A model generated the notes under the pieces. The model was not told the DNA's origin. It was given only the letters and a program-made list of their open reading frames with translations, and did not search any database. The position numbers and the translations under genes were made by a program. A stretch of DNA of 42,952 nucleotides from assembly GCA_947176385.1 (NCBI GenBank), contig CAMWQN010000006.1, positions 1 through 42,952 on the forward strand, written 5' to 3'. Below are positions 17,009 through 25,911 of the stretch, piece by piece. This DNA comes from an uncultured Rickettsiales bacterium. Lineage in GTDB: Bacteria > Pseudomonadota > Alphaproteobacteria > Rs-D84. Each line of letters begins with the position of its first letter. Positions within the stretch are counted from its first letter, which is position 1.

Positions 17009-18295
17009 TTATTTTCCTAAATACTTGTTCAGATTTTTAATACCTTTCCACATATTTTGGGCATTCTTTTTGGCTGTGTTATAGAATGTTTGCGAAATTT
17101 CTACATTGAATAATGTCTTGGAAAGTGCCGGAATCATGGTCATAAACATCGAAATGAATATACCCATCAGTATAACGGTCACCAATGTATCATTATTCAT
17201 CAGCAGTCCATCCATCAGGATTTTCGAATCGTTTGCCTCCATCGCTGCCTGTAATGTTGCGGCGCCCTGCCAATTGCCGAATACTGCATTCATAAACATG
17301 ATTGCAAATGTCACAAATACGCCTGTCATTGCAATTCCCAGTGTGCCGGATACGACATCGTTGATTATTTGACGGATGTTTTTACCGCCCTGGGGAAATA
17401 TTGCCCAGCCTGAAAATAGCCATGACAGTAACATCAATGGCAACATAATTAAATCCATTGATAACTTGATAAATATTTCCAAGAAATACAGTGGTACCGG
17501 TAATAAGGCAAAAAAGAATAATACAATTATTGCCAGTCCCCCAAAGAAGGTCATGATATTTGGAAATATTGGTATGCCCCATAAAATTTTATGCATATAT
17601 TCATCGTTCATAGACATGTTCAGCATTGTCCACCCAACGGTCAGCCCCAGTGCTGTCATCTGATGAACAGATGCCAGTTCACATGCCAAATTATGACGCA
17701 GACGTGGTGAATATGCGCCATGTGTTGCTGCATTCGAATCGATTGATGTTGGGTCTGCAATCGCGGTTGCGATTACACATTGGTCGAAATTATCAGGACC
17801 TGCAACCATTCGATTCAAGGACAGACCGACACTGAATATCGGTTCGATTGCAATTGTTGTCATCATTCGTGGTAATGGCGCCAACAGCAGTATGGAAATA
17901 AAACCAAATTTTACCATGTGTGTTGTAAATGCGCTGGTTATATCCCATGGATTTTCTATTTTTGTATCAATAAATCCGGATATCAATTTCCATGCAAACC
18001 ATATTGCTGTTAATGCCGCCGCCATCGGAATGATAACCAGCCCGATTGAATTGTAAACACTGGGTAACAGATTTGACATTGCCAGCATAACATCTGAAAA
18101 CATTTGGCATGTCCAGCATGTTGAAAAGAAATTCATGGCGTCATTCATATTTACCGGTACGACAGAACGATAAATTGAAAATCCGGCGATTGTCCCCAGA
18201 CCTGCAATCCCACCAACAACAAATGGGGCAATTGCGCCTGCGCTGAACGGCAGGAAAGAAACAAATACAATCCAAAATTTTTTAAACCAATTCAT
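17009..18295 (-). CDS. VirB6/TrbL-like inner membrane protein (divergent member)
   Basis: I choose ATG 18295 (MNWFKK), because TATAAT ends 7 nt upstream; the listed start adds nine residues. The 428-residue product has an N-terminal hydrophobic segment (possible signal), then C60-x-x-C63 (CWTC). Five to six further membrane segments follow, with a large periplasmic loop holding a Cys pair (DQCVIATA ... NLACEL). Helices near FPNIMTFFGGLAIIVLFF and a polar C-terminal tail complete it. This is the layout of VirB6/TrbL channel components of type IV secretion systems. The call is by topology and motif, not database search. It is divergent from four related genes and shares their promoter region. 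Confidence 0.65.
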   Translation of the reverse strand: MNWFKKFWIVFVSFLPFSAGAIAPFVVGGIAGLGTIAGFSIYRSVVPVNMNDAMNFFSTCWTCQMFSDVMLAMSNLLPSVYNSIGLVIIPMAAALTAIWFAWKLISGFIDTKIENPWDITSAFTTHMVKFGFISILLLAPLPRMMTTIAIEPIFSVGLSLNRMVAGPDNFDQCVIATAIADPTSIDSNAATHGAYSPRLRHNLACELASVHQMTALGLTVGWTMLNMSMNDEYMHKILWGIPIFPNIMTFFGGLAIIVLFFFALLPVPLYFLEIFIKLSMDLIMLPLMLLSWLFSGWAIFPQGGKNIRQIINDVVSGTLGIAMTGVFVTFAIMFMNAVFGNWQGAATLQAAMEANDSKILMDGLLMNNDTLVTVILMGIFISMFMTMIPALSKTLFNVEISQTFYNTAKKNAQNMWKGIKNLNKYLGK

Positions 18296-18301
18296 TATTT
18301 T

Positions 18302-18337
18302 AATTATATCATAAATTACCATAAATATGATATAATT
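18302..18337. promoter_or_regulatory. mirror-symmetric divergent promoter of the VirB6-like genes
   Basis: AATTATATCATA (18302-18313) and TATGATATAATT (18326-18337) form a perfect 12-bp inverted repeat with a 12-nt spacer. Each arm is an extended -10 (TGATATAAT), one for the minus gene (7 nt from ATG 18295) and one for the plus operon (ATG 18364). No -35 is evident. Confidence 0.65.
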
Positions 18338-18363
18338 GAAAAAATAATTGTACAGTACATAAA

Positions 18364-19788
18364 ATGATTTGTCGCGTTCGCAGATTTTTTCGTCGAATAT
18401 CCAGTTTTACACCAATGCTATTGGTTTTGTGCATGCTGATTGTGCCCGTGTCTGCACATGCGGCATGGGGAATAATTGACAGTTTTAATCTGGCACCGTT
18501 TATCCCAATGGTTTTGGACGCGTTGATGTCGGTTGCAACCGGTGGCTACGAATTCTTTGTTGGCAATGGTGACGGTATTATTTACGTGCTGGTATGGGGA
18601 TTTTTAGCAGTATCGTTGTTATTGTACTTGGTAAAATTATACCTGCCAAAGGTATGGGTATCATTCTTTGGGTTTTCCGGTGGCGGTGAAATGACCGGTG
18701 GCATGAACGGAATGCAGATATCCATGAATGTATTAAAACCTGCCATACGTGCCGTTGTCGCTGCTGTATTTTTGTTACAGGTTCGTCCTGTATTTGTGAC
18801 CAGTTGGTTGGTAAATCCGTTTTTGGAATTTGGTTCGATATACACGTCCAGTATTTTAAAGACAATTAATCAACCAGGTATTGTATCTGCCGATATCGAA
18901 TGTCCCCAGGATATTGTTGATAATGGTTGGTTATCGAAATCCAGTTGTGATTTCTTGATAAAGCCGGTTGCTGAAATATCAAATGCGAACAATCAAATAA
19001 TAAAGCGCGGTTTTGAATTTTTTGAACGTGGATTGGTAAATTTGTTGGCATTGTTGATACCGCATGGGGCATCAGGATTTATGGATTTAATAACAGGGTT
19101 GTTGTTGATATCAACATTTGTGTCATGCAATTTGTTTATGGCGTTGTTAATAATCCAGGCGATATTTGAACTGGGTATGCAGTTGATGTTGTATCCGTTT
19201 AATGTATTGATGTGGGTTGCAAAGCCGAAAAATCCAGATAAATGGATTGATGTATTGCCGGTGTTTTCCGGAATTATCAAGGCATTGCAAAATATAGTTA
19301 TAACGATGATAGCATGTGCGTTTATTCTGTGTGTGAATATCGCGGTTATCAAGGCATTGTTTAATTGGAATTCATCCGCATTTGTTGTTGCCGCCGGTGG
19401 CAGTGCATCCACCAATGTACCAAGTGTTGCCAATGCCATGGGCTTTGGTCAGCATTCAATTATGTGGTTATCGACGATATTAACATTCTATTTAATGTTG
19501 CGTATATTTGAATTGACACGTGAACAATTACGGTCATATACCAAGGGCGTATCAGATGACCTGTATAAAAAGGTTATGTCTGATTCCAAGGCTGCATGGG
19601 ATAAAGGTGTTAACCTATATGATAAGGCTGGCAAGGTTCCAGGAATTGCCAAAGGTATTGGCAAAGGTGCCACTGCCACATGGAATGGTGCCAAATGGGC
19701 AGGGCAAAAGACATGGGCTGGTACAAAATGGACCGGTCAGAAAACTTGGTCTGGTATTAAATGGCTGGGGCGCAAGATGGGCTTTTAA
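18364..19788 (+). CDS. VirB6/TrbL-like inner membrane protein with WxGxK repeat tail
   Basis: The 474-residue product has a signal peptide (VPVSAHAA-W, cleavage near residue 34) and about six membrane helices. A periplasmic loop has a Cys pair (IECPQDIVDNG ... KSSCDF). The C-terminal cytoplasmic tail (about 435-474) repeats W-x-G-x-K five times (TWNGAKW, KTWAGTKW, KTWSGIKW and so on). It has the VirB6/TrbL layout but lacks the N-terminal CxxC of three neighbours. No Shine-Dalgarno is present. It is first in an operon of four; the next ATG is 4 nt after the stop. It is probably part of a type IV secretion-like channel (inference). Confidence 0.65.
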   Translation: MICRVRRFFRRISSFTPMLLVLCMLIVPVSAHAAWGIIDSFNLAPFIPMVLDALMSVATGGYEFFVGNGDGIIYVLVWGFLAVSLLLYLVKLYLPKVWVSFFGFSGGGEMTGGMNGMQISMNVLKPAIRAVVAAVFLLQVRPVFVTSWLVNPFLEFGSIYTSSILKTINQPGIVSADIECPQDIVDNGWLSKSSCDFLIKPVAEISNANNQIIKRGFEFFERGLVNLLALLIPHGASGFMDLITGLLLISTFVSCNLFMALLIIQAIFELGMQLMLYPFNVLMWVAKPKNPDKWIDVLPVFSGIIKALQNIVITMIACAFILCVNIAVIKALFNWNSSAFVVAAGGSASTNVPSVANAMGFGQHSIMWLSTILTFYLMLRIFELTREQLRSYTKGVSDDLYKKVMSDSKAAWDKGVNLYDKAGKVPGIAKGIGKGATATWNGAKWAGQKTWAGTKWTGQKTWSGIKWLGRKMGF

Positions 19789-19791
19789 TAA

Positions 19792-20982
19792 ATGAACGGA
19801 TGGATGAATTCTTTGGTGGACAATTCGGTGCAGTGTTATGGCTGCCCGGTGTTTGACCGTCTGTTTCAAATTGTATCAAATGCTGCCGCTGCCGTATATG
19901 GCAAGTTTGTATTGCTGTGTGCTGTATTATTTTTTGTGCTGTTCGCATTTGTTGTATTGAATATTGCTTGGAAAAATATCAAGGGTGGTACTGGTTCTGG
20001 ATACATGAAATCATTCAAGCCGTTGATGATAAATTCTTTGGTGACATTGGCATTCCTGGGAATGGGCGTTGCGTTACCGCGATTTGTGTCAACTGTAACA
20101 TTTGAACCCGCTGCCCAGGTTGCACTGGTATATACCCAATCGCTGTTGCATACAGACAGTGAATCTGTTGCCACGCGTGTTACGTATCCGCCAATGGAAA
20201 TGCAGGATAATGGATTCTTTCGTCCGCAACTGCGTGATACCGTTATCATGTTGATGAAGACAACCATTACCCAGTTCCAGTCATATATGAAACTTGGTAT
20301 CGTCATTATGGACAAGGCGTTTACTTGGCAGGCATTGTTGGGTGTTGGTTCATTATTAAAACATATTGCGATGTTCTTTATCGGGCTGTATTTGTTTTAT
20401 GGATTCTTTAAACTATTTGTTAATTTCTGCTTTTATTTTGCCGATATTATTGTGGCAATGACGTTCTTTGCATTTTTATTCCCGCTGGGGCTGACAATGA
20501 TGGCGTTCAAGGGAACCGACGCCCCTGCATGGATGTCAAAACTGGGGGGCAATCTGGGGGGCAAACAGATAAAGAATTTAATAAACGCAATAATAACATT
20601 ATCTGCAGCAGTTATAACATATACTGTTATAATGGTGATAATTGGTAAATTCTTTGCGGCAAATGGTACATCTGCATCTGAAATAGTGCATTTAATTCAA
20701 TCTGGGAATGATTTGTTTGAATCCAGTTTGTCGGATGATAATCTGGAAACATTGACAATCGCAGGCTGCATAGTGCTGGTGTATATAGTAAACTATCTGT
20801 ATTCCCAGATTCCAAAGGTTACACAAATGGTCCTGTCAACGTTTGATGTAGAAGAAAATAATTCACTCAGTGAATCTGTTGCAAAACAGGCAACCGGATG
20901 GATGAAATCCGTTGCTGGTCAGATCGTGTCTGCGGGTAAATCTGTATTGACCGGTGGTAAATCATCAGGGGGCGCATCATGA
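19792..20982 (+). CDS. VirB6/TrbL-like inner membrane protein
   Basis: This 396-residue product has no signal peptide and starts with a short periplasmic or cytoplasmic segment carrying C15-x-x-C18 (CYGC). Six or so membrane helices follow. The central loop (YPPMEMQDNGFF) aligns with the DNGWL loop of the preceding gene, but both loop cysteines are replaced. Its end is Ser/Gly/Lys-rich. It starts 4 nt after the upstream stop and its own stop overlaps the next start (ATGA), so it is translationally coupled within the operon. The VirB6-family assignment is by topology. Confidence 0.65.
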   Translation: MNGWMNSLVDNSVQCYGCPVFDRLFQIVSNAAAAVYGKFVLLCAVLFFVLFAFVVLNIAWKNIKGGTGSGYMKSFKPLMINSLVTLAFLGMGVALPRFVSTVTFEPAAQVALVYTQSLLHTDSESVATRVTYPPMEMQDNGFFRPQLRDTVIMLMKTTITQFQSYMKLGIVIMDKAFTWQALLGVGSLLKHIAMFFIGLYLFYGFFKLFVNFCFYFADIIVAMTFFAFLFPLGLTMMAFKGTDAPAWMSKLGGNLGGKQIKNLINAIITLSAAVITYTVIMVIIGKFFAANGTSASEIVHLIQSGNDLFESSLSDDNLETLTIAGCIVLVYIVNYLYSQIPKVTQMVLSTFDVEENNSLSESVAKQATGWMKSVAGQIVSAGKSVLTGGKSSGGAS

Positions 20983-22415
20983 AGATAAAATTGATTATGT
21001 TACTGGTGCGTTGGCTGGCAGGTGGAATTATACTGGGAATTGGAATCTGGTATATGGCGTCATCAATTGGTGGTGCGTCGTTAACGTATTCCAGTACAGA
21101 TGTTTTTCTGAATGCGATTGGGGTCAGGGACGGCAATATTGCCAGTGCAAATGGATGCTTCCTGTGTGGATATATTGCCGATATGTTTTCTGTAATTGGG
21201 CTTGCCACCGAACAATTCTGGAATGTTATGGTTGAAAATCTGTGGATTGTTATGGCGATTGGGTTTGGAATATTCCTGTTCGTATACACAACCCAATACA
21301 TATTTGATGCGATGAAGACAACCGGCAAATTGGACGAATCCGCAAAAAAATTGGAATTAAAAGGGTGGTTTGACAAAGTCTGGCGTCAAGGTGTGCGTGT
21401 AATGATTGTCGGTGTTTTGATTGGTGCATTGGGAATGGGGGGCACGACAGCACTGCGAACAATTACCAGCATAACAATTACACCTGTAATGTTTATTGGG
21501 GCCCAATTATCAATGGCAGCAACAGGTGTCGCTGATGCCGCGACATGTATGCCGACGGATATATTGTCAGGTACAAATGATATTTTAAATCCAGTCTTGG
21601 CACCATTTATGTGTGTTATGGGCAATCTGAACAGCGTTATGCTGGCTGGTGCCGCCGGTGGTTTCGCATTGATGAATTATTCCTGGATGGGATTGGGTGG
21701 TGGTGTGTTTACATGGTTGGCGGGCCTCGGGGCAGTATTGCTGTTTTTGATAATCGGTTTTGACTTATTCTTTCAGGTTTTGTCTGTCATATTTAAATTG
21801 ATATTTTTAATAATATTTCTGCCATTGTTTTTGGCAGCGGCTGCATTTGAACCGGTATGGAAGGCGGCGTCTGGATTGGTTGACAAGGCAATAAATATGC
21901 TGGTGCGTTCCGCAGTCAAGATTGTAGCAATAACGTTAAAGATATTGGTTATGTACGCGATTGTCGCATTCGCAGCGGACCAATTTTTTCCGGGACCAAT
22001 TGATGGGTACAGTGCGATAATGCCGCCACTGTTGGGGACGGACACGTCACGCATGAATTCAGAAAGTTTATCTGTCATGAATGCATTTCATGAATGTGAA
22101 TCTGTTGCGCTGGTCGATGGCGCAATGGATGCCAGTCTGTTCCAAGATTGCTTTGCATCCCAACAGGCGATTGTAGAAGCCCAATACCCCGGCGCATTTG
22201 ATTTTATGGATGACGGCTGGGACTTTATCATGATGGTAATAGGTATATTCCTTTTATATTTCTATATCATCAGCCCCAAGATTGATAAATTACTGGGCGG
22301 TAATGGTTCCGAAGAATTTGATTTCGGCGCATGGGTTAAAAACCTGGGTAAAAAGGTTTGGAGTGCACCGCAAGACTGGATATCTGGCATTGCAAAAAAA
22401 CTGGGGAAAAGTTAG
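20979..22415 (+). CDS. VirB6/TrbL-like inner membrane protein
   Basis: This 478-residue product has an N-terminal membrane anchor, then C60-x-x-C63 (CFLC), at the same residue number as the divergent gene at 17009. About six more membrane segments follow. The loop after the second hydrophobic pair has the Cys pair TCMPTD ... FMCVMG. A later loop holds further Cys (HECESV, QDCFAS). The C-terminal tail (KIDKLLGGNG onwards) is cytoplasmic. The start overlaps the upstream stop by 4 nt, and an AAATCATCAGGGGG stretch may serve as a weak RBS. It is a VirB6/TrbL-like type IV secretion component by layout. Confidence 0.65.
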   Translation: MKIKLIMLLVRWLAGGIILGIGIWYMASSIGGASLTYSSTDVFLNAIGVRDGNIASANGCFLCGYIADMFSVIGLATEQFWNVMVENLWIVMAIGFGIFLFVYTTQYIFDAMKTTGKLDESAKKLELKGWFDKVWRQGVRVMIVGVLIGALGMGGTTALRTITSITITPVMFIGAQLSMAATGVADAATCMPTDILSGTNDILNPVLAPFMCVMGNLNSVMLAGAAGGFALMNYSWMGLGGGVFTWLAGLGAVLLFLIIGFDLFFQVLSVIFKLIFLIIFLPLFLAAAAFEPVWKAASGLVDKAINMLVRSAVKIVAITLKILVMYAIVAFAADQFFPGPIDGYSAIMPPLLGTDTSRMNSESLSVMNAFHECESVALVDGAMDASLFQDCFASQQAIVEAQYPGAFDFMDDGWDFIMMVIGIFLLYFYIISPKIDKLLGGNGSEEFDFGAWVKNLGKKVWSAPQDWISGIAKKLGKS

Positions 22416-22421
22416 ATTCGC

Positions 22422-23726
22422 ATGAAACGATTAAAAACAATCTTGTCAAAATTATGTGTTGCGCTGGTTGTGTTGTCGGTGGCAACCGGTGGCGCGTCTG
22501 TTGCTGCGACAACTAATTTGCCAACCCAGGCAGATGTTGGTGATTTTGGTTCATGGGCGACTGATAACAATCGTGATTTGATAATTGGAAATCTGCAAGA
22601 TGATATATCTGCAATTCAAGATGCGTTCGACAGAAATCAGATGGTCGCAGATTATGTCCCGATAGAGGCTAAAATTGGTCTAGCATTCATGAATGCGATG
22701 TCATGGGTCGGGCAGGTATTAGATAATTCATTGGTTCGTTTTGTAAAGGTATTTTTGATAATTGGATTCTTGTTTTGGATAATGCTGGAAGCATACGCCA
22801 TGATGACCAAAGGCGATGGTAATATCAAAAAACTGGCAGAAGATATCGTAAAGAAAGGTGGTATGATTGCAATCTGGGTGCTTGTATTGGATATCGGACC
22901 TGCCAAGATATTTTTGTATGTAATGGGACCAATTTTGGCAGTTGGGACAGCCTTTTCTGATTTGATTTTAAATGCGGTCGCCGGTGTGTCTGGTACCACA
23001 TTGCCTGATACATGCAGTGCAATCCGCGAATATGCCGCGGCAAATGCGCGTCCTGATATGTTGATTGACGGCGCGATGGCTGCCAATATCATGTGTGTGC
23101 CGACGCGATTGTCCGGATTCTTTTATACTGCGATATCTGCGGGTTTCAGTTGGATGTGGACAGGCATTGGTACCAGCGTATTTACATTTTTTGTCGGTGC
23201 GTTATTTGTTGTTTTGTTTGCTGTAAATATGTGGAAATTTGCATTGATGGCATTGGGCGTAATTGCTGATTTGTTTATGGGTATATTGATGTTGCCATTT
23301 ACCGCGATTTCCGAAACCCTGGGCAAGACATCGTATAAAGGTATCGCCGGTAACATATTTAATGGATTCTTGGGATTGTTTAATACAGAATCTTTGTCCG
23401 CCCAGATTCAGCGTTTTGTTAATGCAACGATTTATTTTGTGTCGTTATCAATTGTGATAGCACTATGTGCAGCATTGTTATCAGGAACGATTACCCCAGA
23501 TATTGCAACAAACACCCCATCGTTGGAAAACGAAAGTTATCTGGTAACAATATTAACAGGTTGCCTGGTATGGTATCTGGCATCAACATCAGATAAACTG
23601 GCAAAGCAACTGGGTGGCAGTGTCGATGGTTCTATGGGTGAAAAGTTTGGCAAGGATGCAGTTAATTGGACCAAGGCAGGGTACAAAAGTGTCGCTGGCT
23701 GGATAAAGGCAGCACGTGGCAAATAA
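22422..23726 (+). CDS. VirB6/TrbL-like inner membrane protein
   Basis: The 434-residue product is last of the four-gene operon, 6 nt after the previous stop. It has a signal peptide (SVAA-TT, cleavage near 29), then a periplasmic segment with an amphipathic helix (DDISAIQDAFDRN). About six membrane helices follow, with a Cys-pair loop (DTCSAIREYAAANARP ... IMCVPTR). SFSWMWTGIGTSVFTFFVGALF resembles the conserved core of VirB6-like proteins. There is no N-terminal CxxC. The C-terminal tail is Lys/Gly-rich. The neighbouring uvrD converges on it with 8 nt between stops and no obvious terminator. Confidence 0.65.
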   Translation: MKRLKTILSKLCVALVVLSVATGGASVAATTNLPTQADVGDFGSWATDNNRDLIIGNLQDDISAIQDAFDRNQMVADYVPIEAKIGLAFMNAMSWVGQVLDNSLVRFVKVFLIIGFLFWIMLEAYAMMTKGDGNIKKLAEDIVKKGGMIAIWVLVLDIGPAKIFLYVMGPILAVGTAFSDLILNAVAGVSGTTLPDTCSAIREYAAANARPDMLIDGAMAANIMCVPTRLSGFFYTAISAGFSWMWTGIGTSVFTFFVGALFVVLFAVNMWKFALMALGVIADLFMGILMLPFTAISETLGKTSYKGIAGNIFNGFLGLFNTESLSAQIQRFVNATIYFVSLSIVIALCAALLSGTITPDIATNTPSLENESYLVTILTGCLVWYLASTSDKLAKQLGGSVDGSMGEKFGKDAVNWTKAGYKSVAGWIKAARGK

Positions 23727-23734
23727 TTTTGCCA

Positions 23735-25852
23735 TTAACCGATAATTTTCAGATATTGCCGTGCGACTTTCTTGATACCACATGTGCGGAATGCAACGGT
23801 TACAATGTTGCCGTTTTCTTCGATTGCGACCCCTCGTCCCATCTCTTTATGTTCACAGAGTTTCCCAACCACTGATTGTGTCTTTGGAATTGCCCGTGAC
23901 GGGCGTTGTGCAACCCGTGGCGTGCCATATGATGTTGGAATTTGATGCACGGCGCGTGGTGCGCCACCCTGAAAATCCAGGTATTTATCATCCATTTCTG
24001 CGATAAAGCGTGATTGTGAGTTATATTTTTTTTCGCCAAATACCATGCGTTGCATCGCATTGGATATGACAGCCATTTTTCGGGCACGTGTTATTGCAAC
24101 ATAGGCTAAGCGACGTTCTTCTTCCAGTGAACCATCGCTGATTGTTTTTTCATTTGGGAATATACCATCTTCCCAGGCTGGCAAAAATACTGTATCAAAT
24201 TCCAGCCCCTTGGCGGCATGAATTGTCATGATGGATACCGCATCAGAATTCTGGGCGTCGTCATCATTATCGTCAGTCATCATTAATGCTGCATGTTCCA
24301 AGAATTCCGGCAATGTGTCATACTTTGATATAACGTTTGTTGTCAGTTCACGCAGGTGTTCCAATCTTTCTGGGGCATCTGTATCCTTGGATTCGCGCCA
24401 CATTTTCATATATCCCGAATTTTCCAACAGGCATTCTGCCGCATCCACTGGGCGCATTGATTCCCAGTCGAACGCGAATGCTGTCAAAAATTCATCTGCC
24501 ACTGCGCGCAGTTTTGGGGATATATCTGCTTTACGTAACCCATCCATTAAATTATCCCCCGCTGTGCGCAGTTTTGCAATTGCCGCCGGACCAAATCCAC
24601 GACGTGGCTTTGCAATCACACGCAGGAATGACAAATCGTCAAATGGATATACCAACAGCCGCAGGTACGCAATCGCGTCACGGATTTCTGCGCGGTCATA
24701 GAATTTTGTTGTCCCAACCAATCTGTATGGAATGCCACGATTTGCGAATGCTTCTTCGAATAATCGCGACAGGGAACCTGCACGAATTAAAACGGCATAC
24801 CCAGAATATGTTTCGCTGCCATCACGTCGGGCAATAGATTCAGCGATAACGCGTGCTTCGTCCCAATCGGATGGGACTGTTAATACATATACAGGCTCGC
24901 CAGATGTTGTCGCGTCGCTGCTGCGTAAATCTTTGCCCAGTCTGTCCTGGTTGTGTGCAATCAGTGAATTTGCCGCACCCAAAATATTTGGCGTACTGCG
25001 GTAATTTGTTTCCAGGCGGATAATTTGTGCACTGGGGTACGTTTTATCAAAGTTCAAAATATGTTTGATTTCTGCCCCACGCCATGAATATATCGATTGG
25101 TCATCATCGCCGACACAGCATATGTTTGGATTGTCCATCCCACGTGTTAAAAATCCCAAGAATTGCATTTGTGCATTATTTGTATCCTGGAATTCATCAA
25201 CCAGTATGTATTTAAATTGATTTTGATAGCGGGTCAGAATATCAGCATTTGTGTCGAATAATTGTAATACTTTTAAAATTATGTCACCAAAGTCGACAGC
25301 CCCCAGGCGTGCCAGTTCTTCATTATATGCCGTGATAATTTTTTCAGCGATGCCTGATGTTGGGGTGGGGGATAATCCCTTGTCTTTGTATGATGAAATG
25401 CGTTCGACCCAATCACCTGGGCTGAAATCCTTGGCATCCAAACCCATGTTTGTAAATATAGATTTTAAGACGGCTTTCTGTTCATCTTCGCCATAAATCA
25501 GAAAGTCGCGTCGCAGGCCGGCAGTCACAGCATTCGCGCGCAGTATTCGCAGGCAAATTGAATGAAATGTCCCACACCACAGGTCTGATGCATACCACAG
25601 TGGCGCACTGCCATCGTCTGGGGTCGCAAACGCTGCCAGACGTGATTTCATTTCGTTTGCTGCCTTGTTGGTAAAGGTTAATGCCAAAACCTGCCACGGC
25701 ATTGCCATATGGTTATTTAATATGTACGCAATTCGTGTGGTCAGAACTCGTGTTTTCCCGGTGCCGGCGCCAGACAAGACCAATAATGGACCATCTGTCG
25801 TCTCTACCGCTAATTTTTGTTGGGTGTTAAGATTTTCTAGCATTAAATTCAT
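23735..25852 (-). CDS. uvrD: UvrD/PcrA-type superfamily 1 DNA helicase
   Basis: This 3'-5' helicase acts in nucleotide excision and mismatch repair. I choose ATG 25852 (MNLMLENLN), because TATAAT ends 6 nt upstream; the listed start adds six residues. The 705-residue product has Q-motif LNTQQKLAV, Walker A GAGTGKT (28-34), motif II LVDEFQDTN, GDDDQSIYSWRGA, TNYRST, TIHAAKGLEFDTVF and YVAITRARK. The C-terminus (CEHKEMGRGVAIEENGN ... VAFRTCGIKKV) is the PcrA/UvrD Tudor-like domain that can bind RNA polymerase. Length is near the family norm (700-780). There is no SD. Confidence 0.95.
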   Translation of the reverse strand: MNLMLENLNTQQKLAVETTDGPLLVLSGAGTGKTRVLTTRIAYILNNHMAMPWQVLALTFTNKAANEMKSRLAAFATPDDGSAPLWYASDLWCGTFHSICLRILRANAVTAGLRRDFLIYGEDEQKAVLKSIFTNMGLDAKDFSPGDWVERISSYKDKGLSPTPTSGIAEKIITAYNEELARLGAVDFGDIILKVLQLFDTNADILTRYQNQFKYILVDEFQDTNNAQMQFLGFLTRGMDNPNICCVGDDDQSIYSWRGAEIKHILNFDKTYPSAQIIRLETNYRSTPNILGAANSLIAHNQDRLGKDLRSSDATTSGEPVYVLTVPSDWDEARVIAESIARRDGSETYSGYAVLIRAGSLSRLFEEAFANRGIPYRLVGTTKFYDRAEIRDAIAYLRLLVYPFDDLSFLRVIAKPRRGFGPAAIAKLRTAGDNLMDGLRKADISPKLRAVADEFLTAFAFDWESMRPVDAAECLLENSGYMKMWRESKDTDAPERLEHLRELTTNVISKYDTLPEFLEHAALMMTDDNDDDAQNSDAVSIMTIHAAKGLEFDTVFLPAWEDGIFPNEKTISDGSLEEERRLAYVAITRARKMAVISNAMQRMVFGEKKYNSQSRFIAEMDDKYLDFQGGAPRAVHQIPTSYGTPRVAQRPSRAIPKTQSVVGKLCEHKEMGRGVAIEENGNIVTVAFRTCGIKKVARQYLKIIG

Positions 25853-25858
25853 GACATC

Positions 25859-25864
25859 ATTATA
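25859..25864 (-). promoter_or_regulatory. -10 box, leaderless uvrD
   Basis: TATAAT on the minus strand, 6 nt before ATG 25852. The mirror arrangement with dnaQ makes this an intergenic region of only 59 nt. Confidence 0.5.
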
Positions 25865-25911
25865 ATACACAAAGTCTATTAATCAAAAACATTATTTATA
25901 CGGGGAAACAA

